Source of the DNA: Pseudofulvibacter geojedonensis
GTDB taxonomy: Bacteria; Bacteroidota; Bacteroidia; Flavobacteriales; Flavobacteriaceae
Assembly: GCF_042675745.1 (NCBI RefSeq)
Contig: NZ_JBHTJM010000008.1
Location: forward strand, 124,001 to 188,000
DNA: 64,000 nucleotides
Direction: 5' to 3'
Positions 17,856 through 25,796 of this stretch are shown piece by piece; positions within the stretch are counted from its first letter, which is position 1, and every line of letters begins with the position of its first letter. The notes under the pieces were generated by a model. That model was not told the origin of the DNA. It searched no databases and saw only the letters and a program-made list of their open reading frames with translations. A program made the translations under genes and the position numbers.

Positions 17856-17942
17856 TACACTTGTGTTTAAATAGGCTGTGAAGATACATATTCTTGCAAT
17901 AAAAAGAACAGATCTTATCGCATAAATAATTCTTTCAGGCTA

Positions 17943-19349
17943 TTATTGCTGAACAAGTTCTGCTTTTTGTAATTGTGAAAGTTTTTCGTCAAATTTTGGG
18001 TCGAAAATATTGAGTTCAGAATTGAGAATTTTACCATTTGCATCTAACACAAATATTTTGTGAATTTGATGTATTAGTAAGTTATCAGTAGCATCCTTGT
18101 AATTTTCAAAAATAAATTCATTTTTTGAATCCATTTTTACAGCTACTTTTTGCCAAACTTCTTTATCTTGATCAATAGATAAACCAATAAAGTTATAGTT
18201 GCTTTTTGGTGCAAATTGGGCTACTTTTTTACGTACTCCTTTTAAATGACTAGGATAACGAGTAGTCCAAAAATAAATAACTGTTGGTTGTGTAATTGTT
18301 TTTTGAATGTTAATGGTTTCATTTTTAGTGTTGATAACATTGAAACTAGGAATGGTATTTCCTTTTTCTAAACGTTCAATGGTCTGTACCATTTTTTCAA
18401 GATCTTCACAAGATTTTTTACAAGAGCTAATTTTTTTATAAGTAGATAGAAAAACATTGGCCTCTATTTTATTGTCTGCTTTAGTAAGGTAATTTAACGC
18501 GGCTCTTTTTAAAACCATATTTTTAAGCTGTGGATTCTTTATTAAAGAGTCTATAACATGAATATTGTTTAGGCTATAATTTAAAAGGTAATTATTAGTA
18601 GACTTTGTAGGGGTGTTTTTGTATTGTTTACTAACGTTATCAGTTACTGCGTATAAATAGTTATAATATGGATAAAATGAAATTAATTCGTTTTTATTTA
18701 AATCTGTATGCTGTCTAAATAAATAATAATTTTCTTTATCGATAGAATCCTTATATTTCTTGTTGTATATAGGGTATTGCTCTTTAATAGCATAATAATG
18801 GTAATCGATATTAGCTTTGGCTACGTCTAAAAAAGAGGAAGAAAAATTATATTTATCTCCATAACGGTCTAAATAATCAAGTCTTCTGATTTGTTCTTGT
18901 CTAACTTGCTTATTGAACACTAATGGATTTTTATTGTAGAAAGCATCGTGTAAATTTTCTTTACTTTCTTCATTCTTTAAAAAATTCTTAATTAAATAGT
19001 TGTTTTTTAAAGCTCCTTTTCCAGTAAAGGTTAAAGTTTCATCAAATTCAATAGTGTTTACTCTTAAAAAGATACTGTCTTTAGGTTCTATATATACATA
19101 TTGAAATTCGTCGTGTTTAAAACTGTATAACCCAGGTTCTAGTTTTTCAAAAGAATAATAAAAGCGATTTGTGTTATCTAAAGGAATCGTATCAATAACA
19201 ACCTCATCTTTATATAAGATTACATTCTTTTCTTTTGGGTTAATAATTTCTCCTCCAAAATAAGCATCAGCATATTGAGTAACGTTGTCGTTACAACTGC
19301 TAAAAAAAGAAGTAATAGCTAATATTAATATGGGTAAAAGTCTCGTCAT
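17943..19349 (-). CDS. Thioredoxin-fold (TlpA-like) lipoprotein without the CxxC motif
   Basis: A 468-residue lipoprotein (signal MTRLLPILILAITSFFSSC, lipid-anchored Cys19). An N-terminal beta-rich domain (about 25-110; KDEVVIDTIPLDNTNRFYYS) and a Lys/Tyr-rich helical middle are followed by a C-terminal TlpA/AhpC-type thioredoxin fold (about 335-460). The active-site segment, normally W(A/C)xWCxPC, is YFWTTRYPSH (about 359-368), so both redox cysteines are gone, although the flanking FIGLSIDQDKEVWQKV strand-helix is well kept. Thiol oxidoreductase activity is therefore unlikely; a binding or structural role in the periplasm is more likely. It is monocistronic. Confidence 0.85.
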   Translation of the reverse strand: MTRLLPILILAITSFFSSCNDNVTQYADAYFGGEIINPKEKNVILYKDEVVIDTIPLDNTNRFYYSFEKLEPGLYSFKHDEFQYVYIEPKDSIFLRVNTIEFDETLTFTGKGALKNNYLIKNFLKNEESKENLHDAFYNKNPLVFNKQVRQEQIRRLDYLDRYGDKYNFSSSFLDVAKANIDYHYYAIKEQYPIYNKKYKDSIDKENYYLFRQHTDLNKNELISFYPYYNYLYAVTDNVSKQYKNTPTKSTNNYLLNYSLNNIHVIDSLIKNPQLKNMVLKRAALNYLTKADNKIEANVFLSTYKKISSCKKSCEDLEKMVQTIERLEKGNTIPSFNVINTKNETINIQKTITQPTVIYFWTTRYPSHLKGVRKKVAQFAPKSNYNFIGLSIDQDKEVWQKVAVKMDSKNEFIFENYKDATDNLLIHQIHKIFVLDANGKILNSELNIFDPKFDEKLSQLQKAELVQQ

Positions 19350-19472
19350 ATATTATTTTGGAACGGGTTTCTTCACAAAAATAAATTTTACTTTGACATT
19401 ATGCTGTTAATTAGCTGTTAAATAACATATTTATTAAGATTCTAAACAGTAGTAATTCTAATTTGGTTTTTC

Positions 19473-19480
19473 TACTTTTG
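19473..19480 (+). promoter_or_regulatory. Probable -7 promoter element of the ABC-F gene
   Basis: TACTTTTG matches TAnnTTTG 22 bp before the start codon. No clear TTG lies at the expected distance upstream, so only the -7 element is supported. Confidence 0.4.
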
Positions 19481-19501
19481 CCAAAAATTAAATTAAGATA
19501 G

Positions 19502-21118
19502 ATGTTATCAGTTTCAAATTTATCGGTACAATTTGGTAAGAGAGTTTTATTTGATGAAGTAAACACTTCTTTTACTCAAGGTAATTGTTACGGAATTATA
19601 GGCGCAAATGGAGCAGGAAAATCAACCTTTTTAAAAATATTATCGGGTATACAAGAGCCTTCTTCAGGTCATGTTTATTTAGAGCCTGGTAAGCGTATGT
19701 CTGTTCTTACACAAGATCATTATGCGTATGATGAATATCCAGTTTTAGAAACTGTTTTAATGGGGAACAATGTTCTTTATGGAATTAAAAAAGAGTTAGA
19801 TAAACTGTACGAAGATTATTCTGATGAAAATGCAGATAGAATAGGAGAGTTACAGGTTCAGTTTGAAGAGATGGACGGTTGGAATGCTGATGCAAATGCG
19901 GCAGCAATGTTATCTAATCTAGGTATAAAAGAAGACATGCATTATACAATGATGTCTGATTTAGATGGTAAGCAAAAGGTACGAGTTTTATTGGCTAAAG
20001 CGTTATTTGGTAATCCAGATGTGTTAATTATGGATGAGCCAACCAATGATTTAGATTTTGAAACTATTTCTTGGTTAGAAAATTTCTTAGCTAATTTTGA
20101 AAATACAGTAATAGTTGTTTCTCACGACCGTCACTTTTTAGATGCAGTATGTACTCATATATCTGATATTGATTTTGGGAAAATCAATCATTATTCAGGT
20201 AACTATACTTTTTGGTATGAATCGAGTCAATTAGCCGCAAGACAACGTTCTCAGCAAAACAAAAAAGCTGAAGAAAAGGCTAAAGAGTTAAAAGAGTTTA
20301 TTGCTCGATTCAGTGCGAATGCTTCTAAAGCAAAGCAAACAACATCTAGAAAAAAGATGCTAGAGAAATTAAATGTAGAAGATATCAAGCCATCTAGTAG
20401 AAGATACCCAGCAATTATTTTTGATAGAGATAGAGAAGCAGGAGATCAGATATTAAATATAGAAGGTTTATCTGCATCTAATGATGAAGGTTTGTTGTTT
20501 AAAGGGATAGACTTAAATTTAAATAAGGGAGACAAAGTAGCGATTATATCTAAAAACTCTAAAGCAACTTCTGCTTTTTATGAAGTATTAGCAGGTAATT
20601 TAAAAGCAGATTCTGGAGAATATCAATGGGGAATTACAACAACACAATCTTATTTACCGTCTGATAACTCTCAGTATTTTGATAATGATGACACCTTGGT
20701 TGAATGGTTACGTCAGTGGGCAACTACAGAAGAAGAAAAAGAAGATGTGTATCTAAGAGGTTTTTTAGGTAGAATGATTTTTAGTGGAGAAGAAGCTTTA
20801 AAAACTGCTAGGGTTCTTTCAGGAGGAGAAAAAGTGCGTTGTATGTTAAGTAAAATGATGATGACTCGTGCTAATGTATTAATGATAGATGAGCCAACAA
20901 ATCACTTAGATTTAGAAAGTATTACTGCGTTTAACAACTCATTAAAGAATTTTAAAGGAACAGTTTTGTTTACTACTCATGATCATGAGTTTTGCCAGAC
21001 TGTAGCTAATAGAATAGTTGAAATTACGCCAAACGGAGTAATAGATAAGTATAGTACTTTTGATGATTATATGAATGATCCAAAAATAAAGGAACAACGA
21101 GAAAAAATGTACGCTTAG
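19502..21118 (+). CDS. ABC-F family ATPase, YbiT type
   Basis: A 538-residue soluble protein with two ABC domains and no membrane segment. The first Walker A is GANGAGKST (34-42) with Walker B VLIMDEPTNDLDF. The first signature is degenerate (MSDLDGKQKVRVLLAKALF), a feature shared with YbiT, whereas the second is intact (LSGGEKVRCMLSKMM). The Lys/Glu-rich linker (about 245-300) is the P-site tRNA interaction motif. ABC-F proteins act on the ribosome to relieve stalls; this one is the housekeeping rather than the antibiotic-resistance kind. It is monocistronic with a strong terminator. Confidence 0.92.
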   Translation: MLSVSNLSVQFGKRVLFDEVNTSFTQGNCYGIIGANGAGKSTFLKILSGIQEPSSGHVYLEPGKRMSVLTQDHYAYDEYPVLETVLMGNNVLYGIKKELDKLYEDYSDENADRIGELQVQFEEMDGWNADANAAAMLSNLGIKEDMHYTMMSDLDGKQKVRVLLAKALFGNPDVLIMDEPTNDLDFETISWLENFLANFENTVIVVSHDRHFLDAVCTHISDIDFGKINHYSGNYTFWYESSQLAARQRSQQNKKAEEKAKELKEFIARFSANASKAKQTTSRKKMLEKLNVEDIKPSSRRYPAIIFDRDREAGDQILNIEGLSASNDEGLLFKGIDLNLNKGDKVAIISKNSKATSAFYEVLAGNLKADSGEYQWGITTTQSYLPSDNSQYFDNDDTLVEWLRQWATTEEEKEDVYLRGFLGRMIFSGEEALKTARVLSGGEKVRCMLSKMMMTRANVLMIDEPTNHLDLESITAFNNSLKNFKGTVLFTTHDHEFCQTVANRIVEITPNGVIDKYSTFDDYMNDPKIKEQREKMYA

Positions 21119-21140
21119 TGTATTGACATTTTAATTGTAC

Positions 21141-21180
21141 AAAAAAAGCGGTTTTTGAATATCAAAAACCGCTTTTTTGT
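21141..21180. terminator. Bidirectional terminator, ABC-F gene / tRNA cluster
   Basis: GCGGTTTTTG / CAAAAACCGC with a 5-nt loop is flanked by A and T runs, 29 bp after the ABC-F stop and directly downstream of tRNA-Leu on the opposite strand. Confidence 0.9.
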
Positions 21181-21268
21181 TGGTGCACACAAGAGGATTC
21201 GAACCTCCACATTCTAAGCGAATACCAGCCCCTCAAGCTGGCGCGTCTACCAGTTCCGCCATGTGTGC
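21181..21268 (-). tRNA. tRNA-Leu (anticodon GAG)
   Basis: A complete cloverleaf with a long variable arm. The acceptor stem is GCACACA / TGTGTGC with discriminator A and an encoded CCA. The anticodon stem is CCAGC / GCTGG with loop TTGAGGG (anticodon GAG), and the TpsiC segment is GGTTCGAATCC. It is the last gene of the Lys-Lys-Leu cluster and, unlike the two Lys genes, encodes its CCA end. Confidence 0.95.
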
Positions 21269-21289
21269 GTAAAAAACTTCAATAAAATA

Positions 21290-21319
21290 AAAAAGTTAAG
21301 CGTTTAAGCTTAACTTTTT
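21290..21319 (-). terminator. Hairpin between tRNA-Lys and tRNA-Leu
   Basis: A perfect 12-bp inverted repeat (AAAAAGTTAAGC / GCTTAACTTTTT) with a 6-nt loop separates the promoter-distal tRNA-Lys from tRNA-Leu. It could be a leaky terminator or a processing signal. The core has only three G/C pairs, so termination would be weak. Confidence 0.4.
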
Positions 21320-21320
21320 G

Positions 21321-21393
21321 TGACCTGGCTGGGGCTCGAACCCAGGACCCTCTCCTTAAAAGGGAGATGCTCTACCAACTGAGCTACCAGGTC
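21321..21393 (-). tRNA. tRNA-Lys (anticodon TTT), copy 2
   Basis: A 73-nt cloverleaf with acceptor GACCTGG / CCAGGTC, anticodon stem TCTCC / GGAGA, loop CTTTTAA (anticodon TTT) and discriminator A. CCA is not encoded. It is identical in sequence to the copy 34 bp upstream. Confidence 0.96.
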
Positions 21394-21426
21394 TTAGACC
21401 TTGTAATGTGCAATAATTTGCTTTTG

Positions 21427-21499
21427 TGACCTGGCTGGGGCTCGAACCCAGGACCCTCTCCTTAAAAGGGAGATGCTCTACCAACTGAGCTACCAGGTC
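21427..21499 (-). tRNA. tRNA-Lys (anticodon TTT), copy 1
   Basis: Identical to the neighbouring tRNA-Lys and first in the Lys-Lys-Leu transcript, 30 bp downstream of a consensus promoter. CCA is not encoded. Confidence 0.96.
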
Positions 21500-21529
21500 A
21501 TTCAGTATTATTCTTCCTGAATGCGGGTG

Positions 21530-21559
21530 CAAATATAAGAGGATTAATTAATATTTCAA
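21530..21559 (-). promoter_or_regulatory. Promoter of the Lys-Lys-Leu tRNA cluster
   Basis: On the minus strand TTG (21559-21557) is followed after 19 bp by TATATTTG (21537-21530), a full match to the flavobacterial consensus. Confidence 0.7.
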
Positions 21560-21633
21560 GTCTTTTTTTAGATATTTTTTCGAATTAAATTCAAGATATT
21601 TGTAACCAGTTAATTTAGAGATAATAAAGAGTT

Positions 21634-22152
21634 ATGATTATTGTATTATTAGGGTATATGGGTTGTGGAAAATCAACTATTGGTAAGGAACTAGCTAAGA
21701 CTTTAAGTTTTTCTTTTGTTGATTTAGATAATTATATAGAAAAAAAAGAAGCAATGAGTGTAACAAATATATTTAAAAGTAAAGGCGAGATTTATTTTAG
21801 AAAGAAAGAACATGAATACTTAAAGGAATTAACTAGTAATAGCGATAAGCTAATATTATCTTTAGGAGGAGGAACACCTTGTTATGCTAATAATATGAGA
21901 GTACTAGATAGAGAAGGTATTAATAGTATTTATCTATCTGTTTCAGTTAAAGAATTAAGTAAAAGATTGTTTAATGAAAAAGAAGAAAGACCTTTAATAG
22001 CAAACATTGAAACTGAAGAGGAACTTCAGAGTTTTATAGGGATTCATTTATTTGAAAGAAGCTCATTTTATTCTCAAGCCAGAACAGTTATAAAAACAGA
22101 TGGGTTAACTATAAAAAATATTGTAGAAAATATTATAGGAAGTTTATATTAA
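21634..22152 (+). CDS. aroK: Shikimate kinase
   Basis: Phosphorylates shikimate at O3, the fifth step of the chorismate pathway. At 172 residues it has normal length. It has Walker A GYMGCGKSTIG (7-17), the shikimate-binding Asp of FVDLDNYIE (near 30-32), FRKKE (Arg and Glu of the substrate site), LSLGGGTPC and the lid arginine in EERPLI. Its end overlaps the convergent phosphoribosyltransferase gene by 9 bp. Confidence 0.95.
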   Translation: MIIVLLGYMGCGKSTIGKELAKTLSFSFVDLDNYIEKKEAMSVTNIFKSKGEIYFRKKEHEYLKELTSNSDKLILSLGGGTPCYANNMRVLDREGINSIYLSVSVKELSKRLFNEKEERPLIANIETEEELQSFIGIHLFERSSFYSQARTVIKTDGLTIKNIVENIIGSLY

Positions 22153-22647
22153 AACAGCCTTGGTTTCTTCTTGGTTAAAAATTACTTCTACATGTTCATT
22201 TATAGAGGTAGATAGAGACAAACCTTTAAAATCTGCCTTTACAGGAAATTTTTTATGATTCCTATTAACTAAAACAGCAGTTTTTAATCTAATTAGTGGT
22301 GTGTCTAAAAAATGTTTTATAGCATAAATTAGTGTAGCGCCAGAATTTAAAACGTCATCAACTAAAATCACAGACTTGTTTGAGTATTCAGAGCTTGAAA
22401 TAGACACTTCAACTGGGCTTAAGAGATTTTTTTTGTCAATTGAAACTTTACAAAGAGTAGTTGATATATCAGAATAACTAGCAATAACATCTTGTAGTTG
22501 TTCTGCTATAATATACCCGTTATTTGCAATACCGGCCAAAATTATTTCATCTTCATGAATATTGGTCTCTAGTATTTGTAGAGCAATACGTCTTATTTTA
22601 TGGTTTATTTCTGTGTGAGATAAAATAACAGTAGGTTGAGTTTGCAT
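22144..22647 (-). CDS. Phosphoribosyltransferase family protein (PyrR-like)
   Basis: A 167-residue type I phosphoribosyltransferase. The PRPP-binding loop VILVDDVLNSGATL (93-106) and the preceding GIANNGYIIAEQL PPi-loop region are clear. Overall length and layout are like PyrR or hypoxanthine phosphoribosyltransferase. It lies apart from pyrimidine genes, and no RNA attenuator was seen, so a PyrR regulatory role is unsupported; the base substrate is unknown. An Hsp15-like S4 gene lies 65 bp upstream on the same strand. Confidence 0.85.
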   Translation of the reverse strand: MQTQPTVILSHTEINHKIRRIALQILETNIHEDEIILAGIANNGYIIAEQLQDVIASYSDISTTLCKVSIDKKNLLSPVEVSISSSEYSNKSVILVDDVLNSGATLIYAIKHFLDTPLIRLKTAVLVNRNHKKFPVKADFKGLSLSTSINEHVEVIFNQEETKAVLI

Positions 22648-22712
22648 AATTTTATTTTTTACAAATATAAAACTTAGATTTTGTCTTTGATTAATTACGA
22701 TAGAAGATTTAT

Positions 22713-23081
22713 TTATTCTTCTTCAGTGTAATGTTCAATATCTCTTCGATCTTTTTTAGTAGGTCTTCCTGTTCCTTTTTTACGATAATAATCTTTTGCA
22801 AATTTTAAAGTTTCAAGGTGTTCAAAGGCTTCTTGAGGAGTAATGTCTTTTCTATAGATATCTACTAGTTTAGCTCCAACTCTATTTTTAGGGATATCTA
22901 AAACTAGTAACTGATAGTTAATTTGATTTTTTCGAACTAATATTTTATCAGTTGTATATACTTCTCTTGAAGGCTTTACTTGAGCATCATTAATTTTTAC
23001 GTGCCCTTTTTTACAAGCATCTGTTGCTAAACTCCTTGTTTTAAAATAACGCGTGCACCATAAGTATTTATCAATCCTCAT
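22713..23081 (-). CDS. S4-domain RNA-binding protein, Hsp15-like
   Basis: A 122-residue protein with an N-terminal S4 domain (MRIDKYLWCTRYFKTRSLAT, then KKGHVKINDAQVKPSREV), as in heat-shock protein 15, which binds stalled 50S subunits carrying peptidyl-tRNA. The C-terminal 40 residues are basic then acidic (KKGTGRPTKKDRRDIEHY), a pattern seen in HslR proteins. Same strand as, and 65 bp upstream of, the phosphoribosyltransferase gene. Confidence 0.88.
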   Translation of the reverse strand: MRIDKYLWCTRYFKTRSLATDACKKGHVKINDAQVKPSREVYTTDKILVRKNQINYQLLVLDIPKNRVGAKLVDIYRKDITPQEAFEHLETLKFAKDYYRKKGTGRPTKKDRRDIEHYTEEE

Positions 23082-23155
23082 AAAATGATTCTAAAATCGA
23101 TGTTAAAAAAAAAACAAAAATAAGATAAAATTGTATCTTGCGGGCAAAATAAGCA

Positions 23156-24427
23156 ATGATGAAGTATATATTTAAAGCGTTTTTGATTTTAACAGCAATT
23201 TTTATTGTTGTTTCTTGTAAAAAAGATGAGTCTAGTACAACAGCTAACATTAACCTATATGTAGAGCAAGAGCCTATAGATAACGCCGCTATAGTAGAAT
23301 TTTTAAGTACTCATTATTACAATCAAGAAGAGTTCGATAATTTATCAGGAGATCCAAGCTTTCATAACAATATTAAGTTTTATACTAATGAAGTTCTAGC
23401 AGATATCGATGCTAATGAGGATGGAGATAAAGATGATACGAATGATACCGTAGTTGGTTACGATTCAAATGGCGATGGGGTAATAGATGCTAATGATGAC
23501 GATCACACTACTACTTTTACCAGAACATTATTGATAAACTTACCTGCAGATAAGTTATATACAAAAACGATTACATTAAAAGACCCTACTACTGATGAAG
23601 AAGTTGAGCACAAGCTTTATGTATTGAATTTAAATCAAGGAGGAGGACCTGTAAAACCAAGATTTTGTGATAGAGCTTTTATTGAATATGAAGGACAAAC
23701 GTTAAGTTTGTATACATTCGATGAAGCTGTAACTCCAATTCAACTTGATTTATCTAGTTCAGTTAGAGGTTTTTCAGAAGGAATTTCAGAATTTAATGTA
23801 GCTGGTAATTTAGATGGAATATCTGCTGAAGCAGATGGTGAGTATCCTTTCGAAGATTTTGGTGTAGGAGCTATTTTTATGCCTTCAGGATTGGGGTACT
23901 ATGCTAATCCAGTAGGAACCCAAGTACCTTCATATTCACCTTTAATATTCAAAGTAAAAGTATTTGCTGAAACACAGTTAGATCATGATTTAGATGGAGT
24001 TCCTACTTATTTAGAAGATGTAAATTTAAATAGAGATTTGAGAGATGACAATTTAGACGAAGATACATTTCCCAACTATGCAGATAACGATGATGATGGA
24101 GATACGGTGTTAACAAAGGAAGAAGTTGAAATTATAGAATTAGATCCTCCTTATTTAGCAGAAAGTGATCCTGAGCCAACTTTAGCTGCTAATGAGTATA
24201 TAATAAGAAGGAGAATTGATGAAACTGCACCAGCAGGAGCGAATGTGGTATATACTTATGTAAGAATTATAGATACAGATGCAGATGGTATTCCTGATTA
24301 TTTAGATACTGATGATGATAACGACGGAACATTAACTAAAAATGAAGATGCAGATGGAGATGGTCAAGTTACTGATGATGATACAGACGGAGATGGTATT
24401 CCGGATTATTTAGATACTGATAATTAA
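23156..24427 (+). CDS. FKBP-type peptidyl-prolyl isomerase-like lipoprotein with calcium-binding repeats
   Basis: A 423-residue lipoprotein (lipobox Cys near residue 22, IVVSCKKD). Its core is an FKBP-like fold: FIEYEGQTLSLYTFDEAVTP, VRGFSEGISEF and AIFMPSGLGYYANPVGTQVP aligning with the FKBP elements VxYxG, IPGWxEG and IPSxLAYG. This is interrupted and followed by Asp-rich calcium-binding loops of EF-hand/TSP3 type (DANEDGDKDD, DSNGDGVIDANDDD, and at the C-terminus DADGIPDYLDTDDDNDG and DGDGIPDYLDTDN). It is probably a surface or periplasmic folding factor stabilised by Ca2+. Some active-site aromatics differ from canonical FKBPs, so catalysis is uncertain. A second ATG follows the first directly; either may be used. 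Confidence 0.82.
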   Translation: MMKYIFKAFLILTAIFIVVSCKKDESSTTANINLYVEQEPIDNAAIVEFLSTHYYNQEEFDNLSGDPSFHNNIKFYTNEVLADIDANEDGDKDDTNDTVVGYDSNGDGVIDANDDDHTTTFTRTLLINLPADKLYTKTITLKDPTTDEEVEHKLYVLNLNQGGGPVKPRFCDRAFIEYEGQTLSLYTFDEAVTPIQLDLSSSVRGFSEGISEFNVAGNLDGISAEADGEYPFEDFGVGAIFMPSGLGYYANPVGTQVPSYSPLIFKVKVFAETQLDHDLDGVPTYLEDVNLNRDLRDDNLDEDTFPNYADNDDDGDTVLTKEEVEIIELDPPYLAESDPEPTLAANEYIIRRRIDETAPAGANVVYTYVRIIDTDADGIPDYLDTDDDNDGTLTKNEDADGDGQVTDDDTDGDGIPDYLDTDN

Positions 24428-24433
24428 AAATAT

Positions 24434-24458
24434 AAAAACCGCTTTTAAGCGGTTTTTA
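24434..24458 (+). terminator. Terminator of the FKBP lipoprotein gene
   Basis: AAAAACCGCTT / AAGCGGTTTTT with a minimal loop, 7 bp after the stop codon. Confidence 0.85.
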
Positions 24459-24558
24459 TATTTTAAAAAAGCTGTTGGCCGAGAAAATAAAAGCTTAATG
24501 GAAAATTCAAAGTTTTATATAATATGAAACAAATTCTCTGTCAACAGCTAGGTCTTTT

Positions 24559-24981
24559 TTATTGTTGCATTTTTAAGTGATAATCGGCAGAATGCTTTCC
24601 AGAACCAAAATAGGTAAAAAAGATTGCTATTAATAGTGTAATACCAGCAATTATAAAATTACTTACTTGAAATTCTCCTATTACATTTATTAATACAGCA
24701 CCGATTAAAATAGGTATTTGAGCAATTAGTGCCCATCGAGTTAATAACCCAAAAACAATAAGAATACCCCCTATAATATGTGCAGGTACTAAATAATGTA
24801 TCAGAATCATTTCTCCAACATAGTTTTTAAAAGGCTGAATTAATTCAACCAACTGTAAACTATTATTCATAAAGTACAAGCCCTTAGTAAATAAAAATAC
24901 TCCCAAACTAATTCTCAAAATATCTATAGGATAATAAGAGTGCAAATTAGCCCACTTATTTATTTTTTTTATTGTATCCAT
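24559..24981 (-). CDS. DoxX family membrane protein
   Basis: A 140-residue protein with four hydrophobic helices, including ILRISLGVFLFTKGLYFM, IHYLVPAHIIGGILIVFGLL and the last ITLLIAIFFTYFGSG. This is the size and layout of DoxX/MauE-type proteins, several of which are tied to thiol redox or quinone chemistry. It stands alone between a terminator and the zinc-ribbon gene; the role is unknown. Confidence 0.8.
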   Translation of the reverse strand: MDTIKKINKWANLHSYYPIDILRISLGVFLFTKGLYFMNNSLQLVELIQPFKNYVGEMILIHYLVPAHIIGGILIVFGLLTRWALIAQIPILIGAVLINVIGEFQVSNFIIAGITLLIAIFFTYFGSGKHSADYHLKMQQ

Positions 24982-25088
24982 AATTTTGTGGTTTTATAGA
25001 ATTATAGAACTTTTTTGGAAGACTATTAAATTACAAAAAAAAAAGACATCAAGCAAATGTTGATATCTAAAAATCAATGTGTTATGTG

Positions 25089-25694
25089 TTAGTTTCTAGA
25101 AATGTCGATTATATCTCCAGAATCAAATAATTCTTTGAGTTTAGATTTGTGCATGCTAAATATTTCATCACTGTAATTTTCGTCTTTATCTATTTTATAT
25201 AATTTAGAACTTCTCGAAATTACATAGTCATTCATTCTAAAGTATATAGAATCATTTTCTACATTAGTAACTTTAAAAGTTGTATAGTTGCCATCTTCTA
25301 ATTTAACATCATATAAATCCTTAGCTACAGGTTGTTGAATATAAGTTATAACATCTGTATCGTGTTGCTTGCTTTGAAACAATCCAAAAATAATAATTCC
25401 AGTAACTATAACTAGTCCTGTCCAATTCCATATAGGTGTTTTAGATTGGTCCTTTAAATTTTGTAAAGGTAAATTAAACTCAGGAGGCATTTGTTTTTTC
25501 TCCATTACTACTTTACAATGTGAGCATTCAGAAATCATTTTTTTTCCCATCGGAAACATTGGTACCCAAAATAGAGTGGCGTATTTTCCAAATAAGTAGA
25601 GTGTTGTAGTGCCGGTATTTTCACAGCTAGGACATTTTAATGAGTTGGGTTTAGAACTTCCTAGATCAGAAGAATTGTGTCCGTAAATTATCAT
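25089..25694 (-). CDS. Zinc-ribbon membrane protein, uncharacterised
   Basis: A 201-residue protein. The N-terminus carries a zinc ribbon made of LKCPSCENTG and ECSHCKVVM (two CxxC pairs about 35 residues apart) with a hydrophobic FWVPMFPMGKK hairpin between, the pattern of the zinc-ribbon-15 type. One transmembrane helix follows (WTGLVIVTGIIIFGLF, about 111-126). The C-terminal 75 residues form a soluble, mostly beta domain (FKVTNVENDSIYFRM). It is probably membrane-anchored with the ribbon in the cytoplasm. The function is unknown. Confidence 0.75.
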   Translation of the reverse strand: MIIYGHNSSDLGSSKPNSLKCPSCENTGTTTLYLFGKYATLFWVPMFPMGKKMISECSHCKVVMEKKQMPPEFNLPLQNLKDQSKTPIWNWTGLVIVTGIIIFGLFQSKQHDTDVITYIQQPVAKDLYDVKLEDGNYTTFKVTNVENDSIYFRMNDYVISRSSKLYKIDKDENYSDEIFSMHKSKLKELFDSGDIIDISRN

Positions 25695-25745
25695 TTTAAT
25701 ATGGTTTGAGTTTATTAATCTCGAATGTACGAATTTGTAAATAAA

Positions 25746-25769
25746 AAAGAGAGCTTATTGGCTCTCTTT
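25746..25769 (-). terminator. Terminator of the acyl-CoA carboxylase gene
   Basis: On the minus strand AAAGAGAGC / GCTCTCTTT with a short loop ends in a T run, 28 bp after the carboxylase stop codon. Confidence 0.8.
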
Positions 25770-25796
25770 AATTTATAATATTATTTGTTGATGTAA

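Noticed and set aside
24059..24420. Repeated Asp-rich coding segments, briefly considered as a CRISPR-like or tandem DNA repeat
   Set aside because: The repeats follow the protein's calcium loops, are in frame, and lack spacers; no CRISPR array was seen in the window.
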